In this document: positions 45,121 through 54,664 of the stretch, in pieces
Layout: each line of letters starts with the position of its first letter
How positions within the stretch are numbered: the first letter of the stretch is position 1
Origin: a virus
Length of the DNA: 64,000 nucleotides
Reading direction: 5' to 3' (one strand)
Virus record (IMG/VR): IMGVR_UViG_3300022928_001418
Location: 1-64,000 of that record
Made by a program: the position numbers and the translations under genes
The notes under the pieces: generated by a model
What the model saw: only the letters and a program-made list of their open reading frames with translations
The model's database searches: none
Told to the model about the DNA's origin: nothing

Positions 45121-46270
45121 GGACAATTCATACTGTTATTACCCTTTTAAACAAATTGCTATAAGTCATTGGAATAGCGATGGCATCCAGTGTGTCAATC
45201 CATGTTGTAATATGGCAAGTCCATTAGATCCTGATCCTTTACAAACTAACAAAGACATTCACAACGATGTTGAAAAATTATTTGATTTGCCTCAACTACA
45301 AAATATTCGTACACAGATGCTAAATGGAGAATATCCTAGTGCTTGTAATACTTGCTATGAAGCAGAAAAATACGGAAGTAGTCCAAGACTAATGTTAGAT
45401 ACAACAGTAGACAATAAGTTAGAGTGGCTTGATATACATTTAGGTAACAAATGTAATCTTAGATGTAGAATGTGTCATCCTGCGTTAAGTAATCAACTTA
45501 ACAAAGATGCTGAATTATTCAAACAAGATGGTTATGAATATTGGTGGACTAGTGTGCCAGACATAGCACCACATGACATAAGTGTATTATATCCTGTACT
45601 AGAACAAATTACAAATATAAGAGTAAGTGGCGGAGAACCACTTTTGTCAAAAGAATATTTACAGTTATTAGATTACTGTATTGACAATGATTTATCAAAA
45701 AATATAAGTTTAGAACTACATACTAACGCAACTAAGTTTTCTAATACTAATGTACAAAGATTGAATAAATTTAAACATGTTAATGCTACATTTAGTATAG
45801 ACGGTATACACAAAGTTTACGAATATACAAGATATCCTTTTGCGTTTTCTATACTTGAAAACAATGTTAAAAACTTTTTTAAAAATGTAAAAAATTATAC
45901 TGTTCAAATAAACTATGTAGCAACAATATACAATATGTTTAATGTACGTGAAACAATATCTTGGGCTGAACAATTTCCCATAAGTGATTTTGTAGTTACA
46001 AATGTTTATCCGCAAGGACGCAATATCGATGTATGTTGGGCACCATATAATCTTCTTCTAATTGCTAAAGAAATGCTACTAGCAATGACAAAACCATATC
46101 AAACAGAACCTTTTACTAATTATTTACAAGACTGTGTGATTAATAATAAGTACAGCATAGAAAAGATTAAAGAAATAAAACTAGAAACTTTACAGTTTGA
46201 TAAAAATCGTAATCAACATTACAAAGATTATTTACATAACATGACAATAGGGTTATTAGATTCGGTATGA
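45107..46270 (+). CDS. Twitch-type radical SAM enzyme (2 of 9)
   Basis: 387 residues. N-terminal cluster cysteines are C10, C29, C33/C34, C80 and C83 (NSYCYYPF, QCVNPCC, CNTCYEAE). The radical SAM motif is CNLRCRMC (C116, C120, C123), followed by VSGGEPLLS. The layout, auxiliary cluster first and radical SAM barrel second, is that of twitch domain-containing radical SAM proteins found mainly in phages and marine bacteria. It starts 14 nt inside the previous gene after AAGGAAG. Substrate unknown. Confidence 0.85.
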   Translation: MEPSKDNSYCYYPFKQIAISHWNSDGIQCVNPCCNMASPLDPDPLQTNKDIHNDVEKLFDLPQLQNIRTQMLNGEYPSACNTCYEAEKYGSSPRLMLDTTVDNKLEWLDIHLGNKCNLRCRMCHPALSNQLNKDAELFKQDGYEYWWTSVPDIAPHDISVLYPVLEQITNIRVSGGEPLLSKEYLQLLDYCIDNDLSKNISLELHTNATKFSNTNVQRLNKFKHVNATFSIDGIHKVYEYTRYPFAFSILENNVKNFFKNVKNYTVQINYVATIYNMFNVRETISWAEQFPISDFVVTNVYPQGRNIDVCWAPYNLLLIAKEMLLAMTKPYQTEPFTNYLQDCVINNKYSIEKIKEIKLETLQFDKNRNQHYKDYLHNMTIGLLDSV

Positions 46271-47472
46271 AAGACAGCAGCACATTTTGTATGTTTCCGT
46301 GGTTACATTTAAATGTTACACCTAAGGGAGACGTGTATCCTTGTTGTAGTAGTGATTATGTTGAGCCGTTTGCTAATGTAAAAAATATGTCACTTGAAAA
46401 AGCCTTCAACACTGATCGTATGAAACAATTGAGATTAGACATGTTAAATGGGCGAAAAAATGAAGCATGTACTTTTTGTTACAAACACGAAGAAAATTCT
46501 CCGCATAGTTTTAGAAAATATAGTTTGGAACATTTTGGACATCTATATGATGATCTTATTCCGTTAACAAACGAAGACGGCAGCGTAGACGATTTTTCTA
46601 TGCGTTATTTTGATGTAAGATTTAGTAATATATGTAATTTTAAATGTAGAACATGCGGCGGAGAATTTAGTAGTCAATGGGCGCAAGAAGAAAAACAACA
46701 CGACGACAAAGGTGAAAATTTTAGGATAATTCAACATGCTGACGAAAGTGGAAAATTACTAGATGAAATATTAGAACAAATTCCTAATATGGAACTTGCT
46801 TACTTTGCTGGCGGCGAACCATTAATTACTGATGAACATTATACAATACTAGAGGAAATGATCAACACTGGTGCTTGTAAAAATATTGTCTTACGATATA
46901 ATACAAACATGAGTAATTTTAAATATAAAAAGTATGACATACTTGATATGTGGAGTAACTTTAAAAATGTAGAAGTAAGTGCTAGTATTGATCATTTTGG
47001 AGAAAAAGCAGAATACATACGTAATGGTACAAAATGGTTTAATGTAAAAAACAATTTACGTAAAATTAGAGATGTAGATTTTATAAATTATCAATTTAAT
47101 TGTGTATTAAGTAATTTAAATTATGTTACTCTAGGCGACTTTTTTACATACATGATTGACCAAGATTTGTTAAGAAAACACGATTATATAAGTATCTATC
47201 ATTTGCTTAATCCTAGTTTTTACAGTGCGCAAAATTTGCCTAATTTACATAAAGAAAAGGGTACATTAAGTTTATTAAAGTTGCTAACACAAATTAGAGA
47301 TGAATTCTGGTGTGCGCAACACATAGAAAACGCACTCAAATTTGCTACAAGTGCCAATACTTGGAATGAACACGGGCAAGAATTTATACATAATACTATA
47401 CGTAGAGATAAAATTCGAAACGAAAGTTTTACTAAAACTTTTCCTGAATTGGCAGATTTAATCGATGGATAA
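46267..47472 (+). CDS. Twitch-type radical SAM enzyme (3 of 9)
   Basis: 401 residues. Auxiliary motif FCMFPWLHLNVTPKGDVYPCC (C8, C26, C27) plus CTFCYKHE (C68, C71); radical SAM motif CNFKCRTC (C123, C127, C130); FAGGEPLIT near 180. It is closely related in order and wording to the next gene (both have YPCC/MPCC, DVRFSNIC and GGEPLIT), so the two look like a tandem duplication. The ATGA overlap with the upstream gene couples translation. The ending FTKTFPELADLIDG also resembles the other twitch enzymes here (FPEL near the C-terminus). Confidence 0.85.
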   Translation: MKDSSTFCMFPWLHLNVTPKGDVYPCCSSDYVEPFANVKNMSLEKAFNTDRMKQLRLDMLNGRKNEACTFCYKHEENSPHSFRKYSLEHFGHLYDDLIPLTNEDGSVDDFSMRYFDVRFSNICNFKCRTCGGEFSSQWAQEEKQHDDKGENFRIIQHADESGKLLDEILEQIPNMELAYFAGGEPLITDEHYTILEEMINTGACKNIVLRYNTNMSNFKYKKYDILDMWSNFKNVEVSASIDHFGEKAEYIRNGTKWFNVKNNLRKIRDVDFINYQFNCVLSNLNYVTLGDFFTYMIDQDLLRKHDYISIYHLLNPSFYSAQNLPNLHKEKGTLSLLKLLTQIRDEFWCAQHIENALKFATSANTWNEHGQEFIHNTIRRDKIRNESFTKTFPELADLIDG

Positions 47473-48736
47473 AGAAAAACTATTAAAAGAAGATACAGCA
47501 TTTTGTATCCTACCTTGGATTCATATGCACGCATGGCCTGATGGTCGTGCTATGCCATGCTGTATTGCTGACAGTGATCAGCCGTTTGGTGATTTAAAAA
47601 CAAATACAATTGAAGAAGTTTGGAATAGTGAAAAATACAAAGAATTACGTAAAGCCATGTTACAAGGAAAACAATTAGACGCTTGTAAAAGGTGTTACGA
47701 ATTAGAAGCGAGTACATGGATTTGGACACTACGTAAAAACAGCAACGAATGGTTTGGAGACAAGCATTTTGACTTAGTTGAAAAAACTAACGAAGACGGC
47801 AGTATAGACGAAATGCGTATGGCTTACATGGATGTAAGATTTAGCAATATTTGTAACATGAAATGTCGTAGTTGTGGACCTGAGCTTAGTAGTTTACATG
47901 CGCAAGAACATGGAGAATTATACGGTAAACATGAAATAGCAAATATACTTAACAATAATGGTAGTACTGTTGTAAATATTGCCAAGAAAAATAATTATTG
48001 GGAAAATTTACAAAAGTATTTGCCAGATGTCGAAGAAGTGTATTGGGCAGGCGGCGAACCACTTATTACAAATGAACACTATAAAATATTAGACAGATGG
48101 ATCGAGTCAGGTAAGACAGATGTGCGTTTACGCTACACAACAAACTTTAGCAACATGCGCTACAAAAGTAAAAGTATTTACAGTTATTGGGAACAGTTTG
48201 AAGATGTACAAGTAAGTGCTAGTTTAGATGCTAACGGAAACAGAGCAGAGTTTATGCGCCACGGCACTGACTGGCAACAGATTGAACAAAACCGTGTTGA
48301 AATGTTAGAGCGTGTTCCTCATGTACACTTTGAAATTACACCAACTATTAGCTTGTATAATGTGTGGAACTTTCCAGATTTTCATATAGACTGGGTAGAA
48401 CGTGGACTAGTAGATATTGACAAGTGTAGACTAAATGTTTTAACTGGTCCTGACTTTATGCGTATTGATTATATACCAGAAGAATATAAACGTGAATTAC
48501 GTGCCAAATATATTGATTATAAAAAATGGGCCTATGAAAAATGCAATAGCGAAGATATGGTAAGAGAAGTACTAGGACACATAGATAGTGTTCTACAATT
48601 TATGAATATGGGAAAATATAATCAAGAAAAATTAAATCAATTTTTCAAAAAGAATCATACATTAGATGTACATCGCAAAGAAGATTTTTGGGCTGTGTTT
48701 CCTGAGTTAGGATGGTTACGTGAGCACATTACTTAA
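47465..48736 (+). CDS. Twitch-type radical SAM enzyme (4 of 9)
   Basis: 423 residues. Auxiliary cluster FCILPWIHMHAWPDGRAMPCC (C14, C32, C33) and CKRCYELE (C74, C77); radical SAM motif CNMKCRSC (C130, C134, C137); WAGGEPLIT near 198. It is the nearest paralogue of the preceding gene, with an 8-nt overlap. The ending AVFPELGWLREHIT is the shared tail motif. All cluster ligands are present, so it should be active. The substrate cannot be read from sequence. Confidence 0.85.
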   Translation: MDKEKLLKEDTAFCILPWIHMHAWPDGRAMPCCIADSDQPFGDLKTNTIEEVWNSEKYKELRKAMLQGKQLDACKRCYELEASTWIWTLRKNSNEWFGDKHFDLVEKTNEDGSIDEMRMAYMDVRFSNICNMKCRSCGPELSSLHAQEHGELYGKHEIANILNNNGSTVVNIAKKNNYWENLQKYLPDVEEVYWAGGEPLITNEHYKILDRWIESGKTDVRLRYTTNFSNMRYKSKSIYSYWEQFEDVQVSASLDANGNRAEFMRHGTDWQQIEQNRVEMLERVPHVHFEITPTISLYNVWNFPDFHIDWVERGLVDIDKCRLNVLTGPDFMRIDYIPEEYKRELRAKYIDYKKWAYEKCNSEDMVREVLGHIDSVLQFMNMGKYNQEKLNQFFKKNHTLDVHRKEDFWAVFPELGWLREHIT

Positions 48737-49685
48737 AATTACACCTATGTCAGAACCCTATGCTTGTCTTACTTGGCAAGTAAATAATTTTTGTAATTTT
48801 CAGTGTACCTATTGTAATCCTGGAAACTGGGCAGGTGATAATCGCAACAATGGCAATTTGGATTTGTATATAGATAATACAATGAAAATTTTTAACACTT
48901 ACAAGCAGCGTGGATACAAACATTTTAAAGTATTTTTTAGTGGTGGAGAACCTACGCATTGGGAAAACTTTATACCTTTAGTTAAACATCTAAAAGAAAA
49001 AATTCCTAATATTACTGTTGCTGTAAACACTAATTTGTCACGTCCTTTAAAATATTGGAAAGAACACTATCATTTGTTTGACGATATTGTTGCTAGTTTT
49101 CATGTTGAGTTTTGTAAAAAAGATCGCTATATAGAAAACGCAAAATTTTTATGCGATAAAGTTGATTACCTTTGTACAAAAATGTTAATGCATGATGATC
49201 GGTTTTGGGAAGTAGTTGAATTTGGCAAACGTGTCAGACAAGAAGTTCCGAATTATAATTTAGAATGGACACCGTTATTTGACGAAATGAGTGTAAATGC
49301 TGGACCGTGGCAATACAAAGATCCAATAAAACAAAATTTTCTCGAAAACGCAGAATTTGAAACTGTACAACGTATAGATAAACCATATAGAGAAAACTAC
49401 GCTGTAAGCATGGCACATTACGATACTGGCATTGAACCTGTAAACAGTAATAAAATAATAGCTGCTAGACAAAACTTTTTTAAAGGATGGAAATGTCAAG
49501 TAGACGATGCGTTGTTTATTAATCCACGTGGAGACATAAGTGGAGCAAGTTGCGGAGTCGGACAAACACATGGTAATATTACTAATAAAAACTTGACATT
49601 TGATCTAAAACCTGTTATATGTAACAAAGATCACTGCCATTGCGGCACAGATATTATTATACCTAAGGAGCCTATGCGTGTATAA
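48720..49685 (+). CDS. Radical SAM enzyme lacking the N-terminal twitch domain (5 of 9)
   Basis: 321 residues. The radical SAM motif comes at once: CNFQCTYC (C25, C29, C32), then FSGGEPTHW near 73. Instead of an N-terminal cluster it has Cys residues at the end (WKCQVDDALFINPRGD, GASCGVG, VICNKDHCHCGTD), a possible SPASM-like C-terminal auxiliary cluster. The start is a GTG at 48720 with AGGA 7 nt upstream, overlapping the previous gene by 17 nt; an ATG at 48747 is possible. The gene at 59954 has the same plan, and in both places it follows a twitch-type enzyme, so the two types may work as a pair. Confidence 0.85.
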   Translation: MSTLLKITPMSEPYACLTWQVNNFCNFQCTYCNPGNWAGDNRNNGNLDLYIDNTMKIFNTYKQRGYKHFKVFFSGGEPTHWENFIPLVKHLKEKIPNITVAVNTNLSRPLKYWKEHYHLFDDIVASFHVEFCKKDRYIENAKFLCDKVDYLCTKMLMHDDRFWEVVEFGKRVRQEVPNYNLEWTPLFDEMSVNAGPWQYKDPIKQNFLENAEFETVQRIDKPYRENYAVSMAHYDTGIEPVNSNKIIAARQNFFKGWKCQVDDALFINPRGDISGASCGVGQTHGNITNKNLTFDLKPVICNKDHCHCGTDIIIPKEPMRV

Positions 49686-50409
49686 ACATGTTTTTATAAA
49701 TGGTTGTAGTCATAGTGCTGGAAGCGAATTAGAAGGCAGCGGCATTGGCGAAGGTACCTATAATAGAGATAATTGTTTTGGCGCACAAATTGCTAGTAAA
49801 TTAAATGCTACATGGACAAATTGCGCATATCCTGGAGCCAGCAATGATTACATTGCTAGGACAACTTTGTACTGGTTATTAGAAAACAAAGAACTTGCTA
49901 AAGATACATTGTTTTTAATACATTGGACAGGTACAGATAGAACAGAATATTTTTATGAAAAGAGCAAAACTACAGCATACGATTTTATAAAGTTTGCTCC
50001 AGATACAAATGTAACACATTTACATCCTCAGCATTATCCTGATTGGGCACCTAAGCAATGGAGGAAAAATCTTGATGTATTAGGCAACCATCTTTTTATA
50101 AATCCTGTTCAATGGAATATTAATAGGTATAATAACATTATTCAAACGCAAGAATTATTAAAAGCATATAATTTAAAATACATTTTTAGAAATGCTTTTC
50201 AATGTTGTGAAACCACACCGAGGTATACATATTATATAAACAAAATTGATAAAGATAATTTTTTAGATTTTGATAATGCTGAAGAAAGTTTTTGGGAACA
50301 CTGCTTATCGCAAGGATTTGACACTGTAGGACAACAATATTGGCATCATAGATTACCAGCGCATACTTACTGGGCTAATAAAATTTGTTCGTCTAGTTTA
50401 GCATTATAA
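49678..50409 (+). CDS. SGNH/GDSL-like hydrolase 1
   Basis: 243 residues. Block I FINGCSHSAGSE supplies a candidate nucleophile Ser, PGASNDYIAR the block with the oxyanion Asn, and HWTGTDRTEY the third block. The C-terminal YWHHRLPAHTYWANKI contains His residues that could complete the triad. Such enzymes are esterases that remove or transfer acyl groups, often on sugars. The start is GTG at 49678, 9 nt after AAGGAG, overlapping the radical SAM gene by 8 nt. The 3' end overlaps a convergent gene by 43 nt. Confidence 0.65.
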   Translation: MYKHVFINGCSHSAGSELEGSGIGEGTYNRDNCFGAQIASKLNATWTNCAYPGASNDYIARTTLYWLLENKELAKDTLFLIHWTGTDRTEYFYEKSKTTAYDFIKFAPDTNVTHLHPQHYPDWAPKQWRKNLDVLGNHLFINPVQWNINRYNNIIQTQELLKAYNLKYIFRNAFQCCETTPRYTYYINKIDKDNFLDFDNAEESFWEHCLSQGFDTVGQQYWHHRLPAHTYWANKICSSSLAL

Positions 50410-51710
50410 TCGGTAAACCATTCTGATACAGTTTGTACTCTATTATAATTGTGTTCTAAAATAGGAATCATTGACCTGTACATTTTTCTAAGTTCGTCAA
50501 TACTAAAATTGTTAATATAATTAATTGTATCACATACTGCTACTAATCTGTCACTTGTACACAAAATACTATCATACTCTTCAGGCCAATAATCGCCAAA
50601 AGTTTTAAATCCTAATTCTTGTAAGTAGGATAATGTACCTGGTGCGCCTACCATTACAATTGGGCGAAATGCTTTTAGAGCATTTAATGTTTTTTCACTT
50701 ATATTTGACCATGGTTGTGTAACTCTTGTTTCATTAACTATTGCGCAAAAAGATTTTGTGTATATTCTTTCAGGATCCTGTGTACGCCTTCGATTGACCA
50801 TACCCGATGTATTGTAATCTGGATCTGGTTGTGTTATATTACATGCTTTAGGATGTCTAACTTCAAAATGTAGTGGCACTTGCTCTTGTAACTTTGTATT
50901 GCCATCTAAAAGCATTTTCGACATATTTGGATGTTTTTCTTTAAAAGTATTCCAATCAAACCACATATTGTTTACCATATCCTCGTTAGATAATTTATGG
51001 TAGAAACTTACATTGTTAGTTTTTGTAATATCGTTTGCTGCTAAAAAAGCAGTCATGAAATGTCTTGTTGGGTCGTATCTCCAAGCGCCACTGAAAAACT
51101 TTTGAGAAATTTTCTTAGGATTTATAACAGGATATATATCGCCAGGTTCCATACCAGCTCTATTATAATCTTCTTGCATTAAAAATCTACTACTAAACCA
51201 GCTTACAAATAAATCTGTACTTTTAAATTTAATATTTTTATAAATTTTACTGTAGTGTTTCCAACTTAAATGATCAGTACAATGTACATGTAAGTCAATA
51301 TTATGTTTTTTTGCCCAGCTATCAAGTGAGTCAAGTTCGTAACATCTAATAGTTTCTGTTAGCTCGACTTGATTATCATATCGTAGAATATGCGGTTCAA
51401 GTCTTCCATGATTATTTGGTATGTAATGTGTTAGCACTTCAAAAAAGTAAAAATTTATTTTTTGTGTTTTTAAAATTTCGTTATGAATAGGACTTAAAAA
51501 CAATCTATCTAAATTTGGAATAGTATGTGTGCCATTGTAAATAATTGTTGGTTCTGGATGTTTTTTTAAAAAACTTTCATTTACTAAGTCCATTAATCCT
51601 TCAATCTCTTTTATTTGAGATAGAGGTGTTTTAGAACCATCTTTTCTGATAAGCTCTGGCAGTAAGTTGTTTCGAGGCATAAAATATAAGCAATTAAACC
51701 AGTTATACAA
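50367..51710 (-). CDS. Glycosyltransferase-like protein (family also at 53576 and 57002)
   Basis: 447 residues. The C-terminal third (SFCAIVNETRV, SEKTLNALKAFRPIVMVGAPGTLSYLQELGFKTFGDYWPEEYDSI, then a helical tail) recurs in two other genes here. It resembles the nucleotide-sugar half of exostosin or fucosyltransferase-like GT-B proteins, with an S/T-EK motif before a pocket and a GFK/RTF motif. The start appears to be TTG (51708-51710), 7 nt after GGAG; the first ATG is 30 nt inside and lacks a Shine-Dalgarno. It is transcribed against its neighbours, with a minus-strand late box at 51747-51754. Family assignment is by resemblance only. Confidence 0.6.
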   Translation of the reverse strand: MYNWFNCLYFMPRNNLLPELIRKDGSKTPLSQIKEIEGLMDLVNESFLKKHPEPTIIYNGTHTIPNLDRLFLSPIHNEILKTQKINFYFFEVLTHYIPNNHGRLEPHILRYDNQVELTETIRCYELDSLDSWAKKHNIDLHVHCTDHLSWKHYSKIYKNIKFKSTDLFVSWFSSRFLMQEDYNRAGMEPGDIYPVINPKKISQKFFSGAWRYDPTRHFMTAFLAANDITKTNNVSFYHKLSNEDMVNNMWFDWNTFKEKHPNMSKMLLDGNTKLQEQVPLHFEVRHPKACNITQPDPDYNTSGMVNRRRTQDPERIYTKSFCAIVNETRVTQPWSNISEKTLNALKAFRPIVMVGAPGTLSYLQELGFKTFGDYWPEEYDSILCTSDRLVAVCDTINYINNFSIDELRKMYRSMIPILEHNYNRVQTVSEWFTDYNAKLDEQILLAQ

Positions 51711-51729
51711 TTTGGTACTCCATGGATGG

Positions 51730-51754
51730 TTAAATATATACGCATATATTTATT
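51730..51754. promoter_or_regulatory. Divergent late-promoter-like boxes
   Basis: In the 54-bp gap between divergent genes, TTAAATA (51730-51736) reads rightward, 28 nt before the ATG at 51765. AATAAATA on the minus strand (51754-51747) reads leftward, 36 nt before the TTG at 51710. Both resemble gp55-type late boxes. Confidence 0.45.
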
Positions 51755-51764
51755 GTAAAACAAA

Positions 51765-52556
51765 ATGGATCAACTTACTTTTAATACAAATTTTCCTCTT
51801 CTAATCGATCTAGAGCATGTCAACGGTGATTATGAATGGTATAGTACCGATGACGAAAATGCTTATAGATTTAACAGGAAAAAGATGGGGCATACATGGA
51901 GATATGCTACTGAAAAAATTAATTATAAATTTAATTCTTTAGGTTATAGAACAAAAGAAATATCAGACTTAGATAAAAATTTTATGTTAGCATTTGGATG
52001 TAGTTTTACTGAAGGAGTTGGAATATCAGAGGATGATATCTGGACTAGGCATGTAGCAGAGTATTGCGGTTTAGATCTATTTAATGCTAGTAAACAGGCA
52101 AGTTCGTCTCTTGTGCCTTTTCAAAATTCTATAATGTGGAAAGCAAATAAATTACCAATACCAAAATTAGTTGTATGTCAATGGCCTCAAAAAACAAGAC
52201 GTTTATTTGGCGATACACACAATCAATTTTTTATTACGTTAAATGATAGAAGCGAAACAAAAACACTTGATGGTAAATGGTGGGGCAGAAGGTACTTAGA
52301 TGATGTTGGAGACATGAATCTAACAGTACAAGGACATTACGAAGGATTAAACGCTGTGTGGCAAGCACTTGGTGTGCCTGTGCTAAATTTTTGTTGGGAA
52401 CAAAATTGGTTAGAAGTACCTTTATATACAAAGATGCATCATATACATTCAGCAGTAGGTAGTTTTGGTGCTAGAGATTGTGGCCACGATGGTCCTGAAT
52501 TCCATTTATCAACAGCAGAACAACTTAACGATATTTTATCCTCTTACGAGATCTAA
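51765..52556 (+). CDS. SGNH/GDSL-like hydrolase 2
   Basis: 263 residues. The nucleophile block MLAFGCSFTEGVGI is near residue 74, the second block is NASKQASSS, and a DxxH-like end motif lies in DCGHDGPEFHLST near 245. An N-terminal extension of about 65 residues (DYEWYSTDDENAYRFNRKK) is not part of the core fold. Probably an acyl esterase or acyltransferase acting on sugars. No clear Shine-Dalgarno is visible before the ATG. It overlaps the convergent amidinotransferase gene by 21 nt. Confidence 0.65.
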   Translation: MDQLTFNTNFPLLIDLEHVNGDYEWYSTDDENAYRFNRKKMGHTWRYATEKINYKFNSLGYRTKEISDLDKNFMLAFGCSFTEGVGISEDDIWTRHVAEYCGLDLFNASKQASSSLVPFQNSIMWKANKLPIPKLVVCQWPQKTRRLFGDTHNQFFITLNDRSETKTLDGKWWGRRYLDDVGDMNLTVQGHYEGLNAVWQALGVPVLNFCWEQNWLEVPLYTKMHHIHSAVGSFGARDCGHDGPEFHLSTAEQLNDILSSYEI

Positions 52557-53537
52557 TGTACAGCAATGAAAACAGCCGCCTAGCGTTCTAGCATGGCGAA
52601 GTGGTAGCATAGCACATTCAATACCGTGTGCTTCTAGTGCCTTACGTGTTGGCTCTTGATGTTCTTCTAATACAACTAAGTTTGGATTTACACTGAACAA
52701 GTTTACGTTCCAAGTCCAAATACTACTGTTACACAATCCTGGATAGTGTCCAGCGTCTACAGCATCAGGTGCCCAAATTACATCCCATTTGTTAAAAGGA
52801 TCAGGTAGAACGTCCATACTTTTTATTCTGCTAGGATTAGCAAGTAATAATCCTTCACGCAAAAACGCAATAGTGCTATCGATATGCATATAGCTGTATA
52901 CATCTTCAAGACGATGAACACGTATATTACCTGGTTCAGAAAAACTGTTTTCAGGTTTGTTTATCCAAGTTTGTAAATAAGCAGCACCTGCTTTGTTACC
53001 ACTATTGCTTACCAAATACAAAATATCGTCGTTAGCTCTAATAGCATTAGCAGCGTCAAAACAAGGTGCTACTTCAGTGAGGGCAAGGCGATCTGGATCT
53101 CCAACGCATGATTCGTCATACAATCCTGTTCTGTCGATGCCGTGTCCTATTTCAATAGGACTAACACCAGGCAGTAGATGTCGCCATTCTGTTTCTCTTG
53201 CTGCGAGGGCCATTGGAGCAGCAAAAGCTCTGTTGCCATGAACAAATACAGTATCACGTGGGCAATAGTTGTAGTATTCAACTTCTTCTGTACGCTTAGG
53301 TCTTACTACTTCAACACTCTCGCCTTCTAAAAACTTTACAAAAGTTTCAAGATCTTCGTTTGATTCTTCTACAACTTGATCAGGATATAAGCCAGCCTTT
53401 ACATCACTTACATCCTGTCTGTCTGCGTAATTGATTACACGCAAACTTTCGTCCATCTCGGGAATGCGGCAATAGTCAGCAACTCCGACACAAACCTTTT
53501 TCAACGTATCCCATTCGTTTGTACTATAAATATTCAT
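52536..53537 (-). CDS. Glycine amidinotransferase family enzyme
   Basis: 333 residues. The order of motifs follows arginine:glycine amidinotransferase closely: PRDTVFVHGNR near 93, EVAPCFDAANAIRANDDILY (Asp161), YMHIDSTIAFL (His218, Asp220), and LGGCFHCCTLDLVRG, in which Cys325 matches the catalytic Cys of the human enzyme's GGFHCWTCD. The triad is complete. The family moves the amidino group of arginine to an amine (glycine, or aminocyclitols as in streptomycin synthesis). In this sugar-rich context an amino-sugar or aminocyclitol acceptor is possible but inferred. GC content looks higher than in neighbours. It is read from its own box, GTAAATA, 4 nt before the ATG. Confidence 0.9.
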   Translation of the reverse strand: MNIYSTNEWDTLKKVCVGVADYCRIPEMDESLRVINYADRQDVSDVKAGLYPDQVVEESNEDLETFVKFLEGESVEVVRPKRTEEVEYYNYCPRDTVFVHGNRAFAAPMALAARETEWRHLLPGVSPIEIGHGIDRTGLYDESCVGDPDRLALTEVAPCFDAANAIRANDDILYLVSNSGNKAGAAYLQTWINKPENSFSEPGNIRVHRLEDVYSYMHIDSTIAFLREGLLLANPSRIKSMDVLPDPFNKWDVIWAPDAVDAGHYPGLCNSSIWTWNVNLFSVNPNLVVLEEHQEPTRKALEAHGIECAMLPLRHARTLGGCFHCCTLDLVRG

Positions 53538-53541
53538 AACG

Positions 53542-53548
53542 TATTTAC
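53542..53548 (-). promoter_or_regulatory. Late-type box 4 nt before the amidinotransferase start
   Basis: The minus strand reads GTAAATA, then CGTT, then ATG. No Shine-Dalgarno lies upstream. The same spacing occurs at 56048 and 63741 (minus) and at 63763 (plus). Confidence 0.5.
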
Positions 53549-53575
53549 AAAATTAAATGCGTACTTAATTATAAT

Positions 53576-54664
53576 ATGGATAAATTTATATTTGACAAAG
53601 TATTTGATGGCGTGTACTATTGGTTTGTTTGGGCACAGATAGACGGTAAACATCTTAGAAGAAAAATAGCCGAACCAGAAGTTAAAAAATTAATGATAAT
53701 GGGCTTTGAAGAATATGAAGTAATGTCTGTGTATGGAAATAGACAAGACTGGGACGATTTTTTAAAATATGCTGCCGAATGTAATGTAGAAGTATTTTTA
53801 ATTAGACCTGCTTATTTAGACACCGAATTAAATTACAGGCATTACATTACCGAAGGCAAAAATTTAATACAATATATGCATTATTTTGGAGCAGCAGCAT
53901 TACATACTTACATTAATAGCAAATATACAGTAATACAACCCAAAGTTTTTAAGAAAACATTTACAAGTCTAAATAATAAAGGTCATATACATAGGTGTAT
54001 TTTCTTTGATGAAATGTATAAACAAAATCAACGACACAAAGGTTTTGTTTCATGGGGTGCTAACGATATCAATTGGGACTATAAATGGAAATACTTTGAT
54101 ACACCTAACATTCCACAAAAACTTGATTGGGAGTCAGTTGATGATCCAAGAAATGACATATTATTTCCTCCAAAACAATTTGGTAGTAGTTTATGGAGTG
54201 TAGTATGTGAAAGCAATACAGAATGTATATTTACAACAGAAAAAACATACATTCCAATTTTACATAAGCGTCCTTTTGTAACCTATGCTGTTCCAAATTT
54301 TAACAAAGCACTTGAAAATTTAGGATTTAAACTGTTTGACGAATATATTGATTATAGTTTTGATAGCATAGACAACGATAGAAAACGTGCTGAAGAATTT
54401 TGGAAACAGATAAACAAATTACATGATTTAGATCATGCTAAAGTAAAAGAAGAATTACAAGAAAAAATTGATTACAATTTTAATTGGCTTTGTACTATGT
54501 GTTTAAATCCTCAAAACCATTTGCCAAAAGAATTTTTAGACATGGTCGAAAATGTTGAGCATTTACATATGCAAGAAGTATATAACCCTCGTATATTCAT
54601 AGACAGAACAAAATTTAATGAATGGTGTGTAAGACACAATTTTAATTTTAAGGAAATAAAATGA
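53576..54664 (+). CDS. Glycosyltransferase-like protein (same family as 50367 and 57002)
   Basis: 362 residues. The C-terminal part has VVCESNTECIFTTEKTYIPILHKRPFVTYAVPN, then ENLGFKLFDEYIDYSFDSI and a helical end, matching the family's TEK...P...GF+-F pattern. The N-terminus (VFDGVYYWFVWAQIDGKHLRR) is unlike the others. No Shine-Dalgarno is seen before the ATG, and a TATAAT sequence at 53570-53575 abuts it. It ends in an ATGA overlap with the following hydrolase, with AAGGA inside this gene serving that start. Sugar transfer is likely but unproven. Confidence 0.6.
   Translation: MDKFIFDKVFDGVYYWFVWAQIDGKHLRRKIAEPEVKKLMIMGFEEYEVMSVYGNRQDWDDFLKYAAECNVEVFLIRPAYLDTELNYRHYITEGKNLIQYMHYFGAAALHTYINSKYTVIQPKVFKKTFTSLNNKGHIHRCIFFDEMYKQNQRHKGFVSWGANDINWDYKWKYFDTPNIPQKLDWESVDDPRNDILFPPKQFGSSLWSVVCESNTECIFTTEKTYIPILHKRPFVTYAVPNFNKALENLGFKLFDEYIDYSFDSIDNDRKRAEEFWKQINKLHDLDHAKVKEELQEKIDYNFNWLCTMCLNPQNHLPKEFLDMVENVEHLHMQEVYNPRIFIDRTKFNEWCVRHNFNFKEIK

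Noticed and set aside
53560-53575. TATAAT at 53570 as a sigma70 promoter for the gene at 53576
   Set aside because: It abuts the ATG, so transcription would begin inside the gene, and the nearest -35-like TTTACA is 20 nt away, too far.
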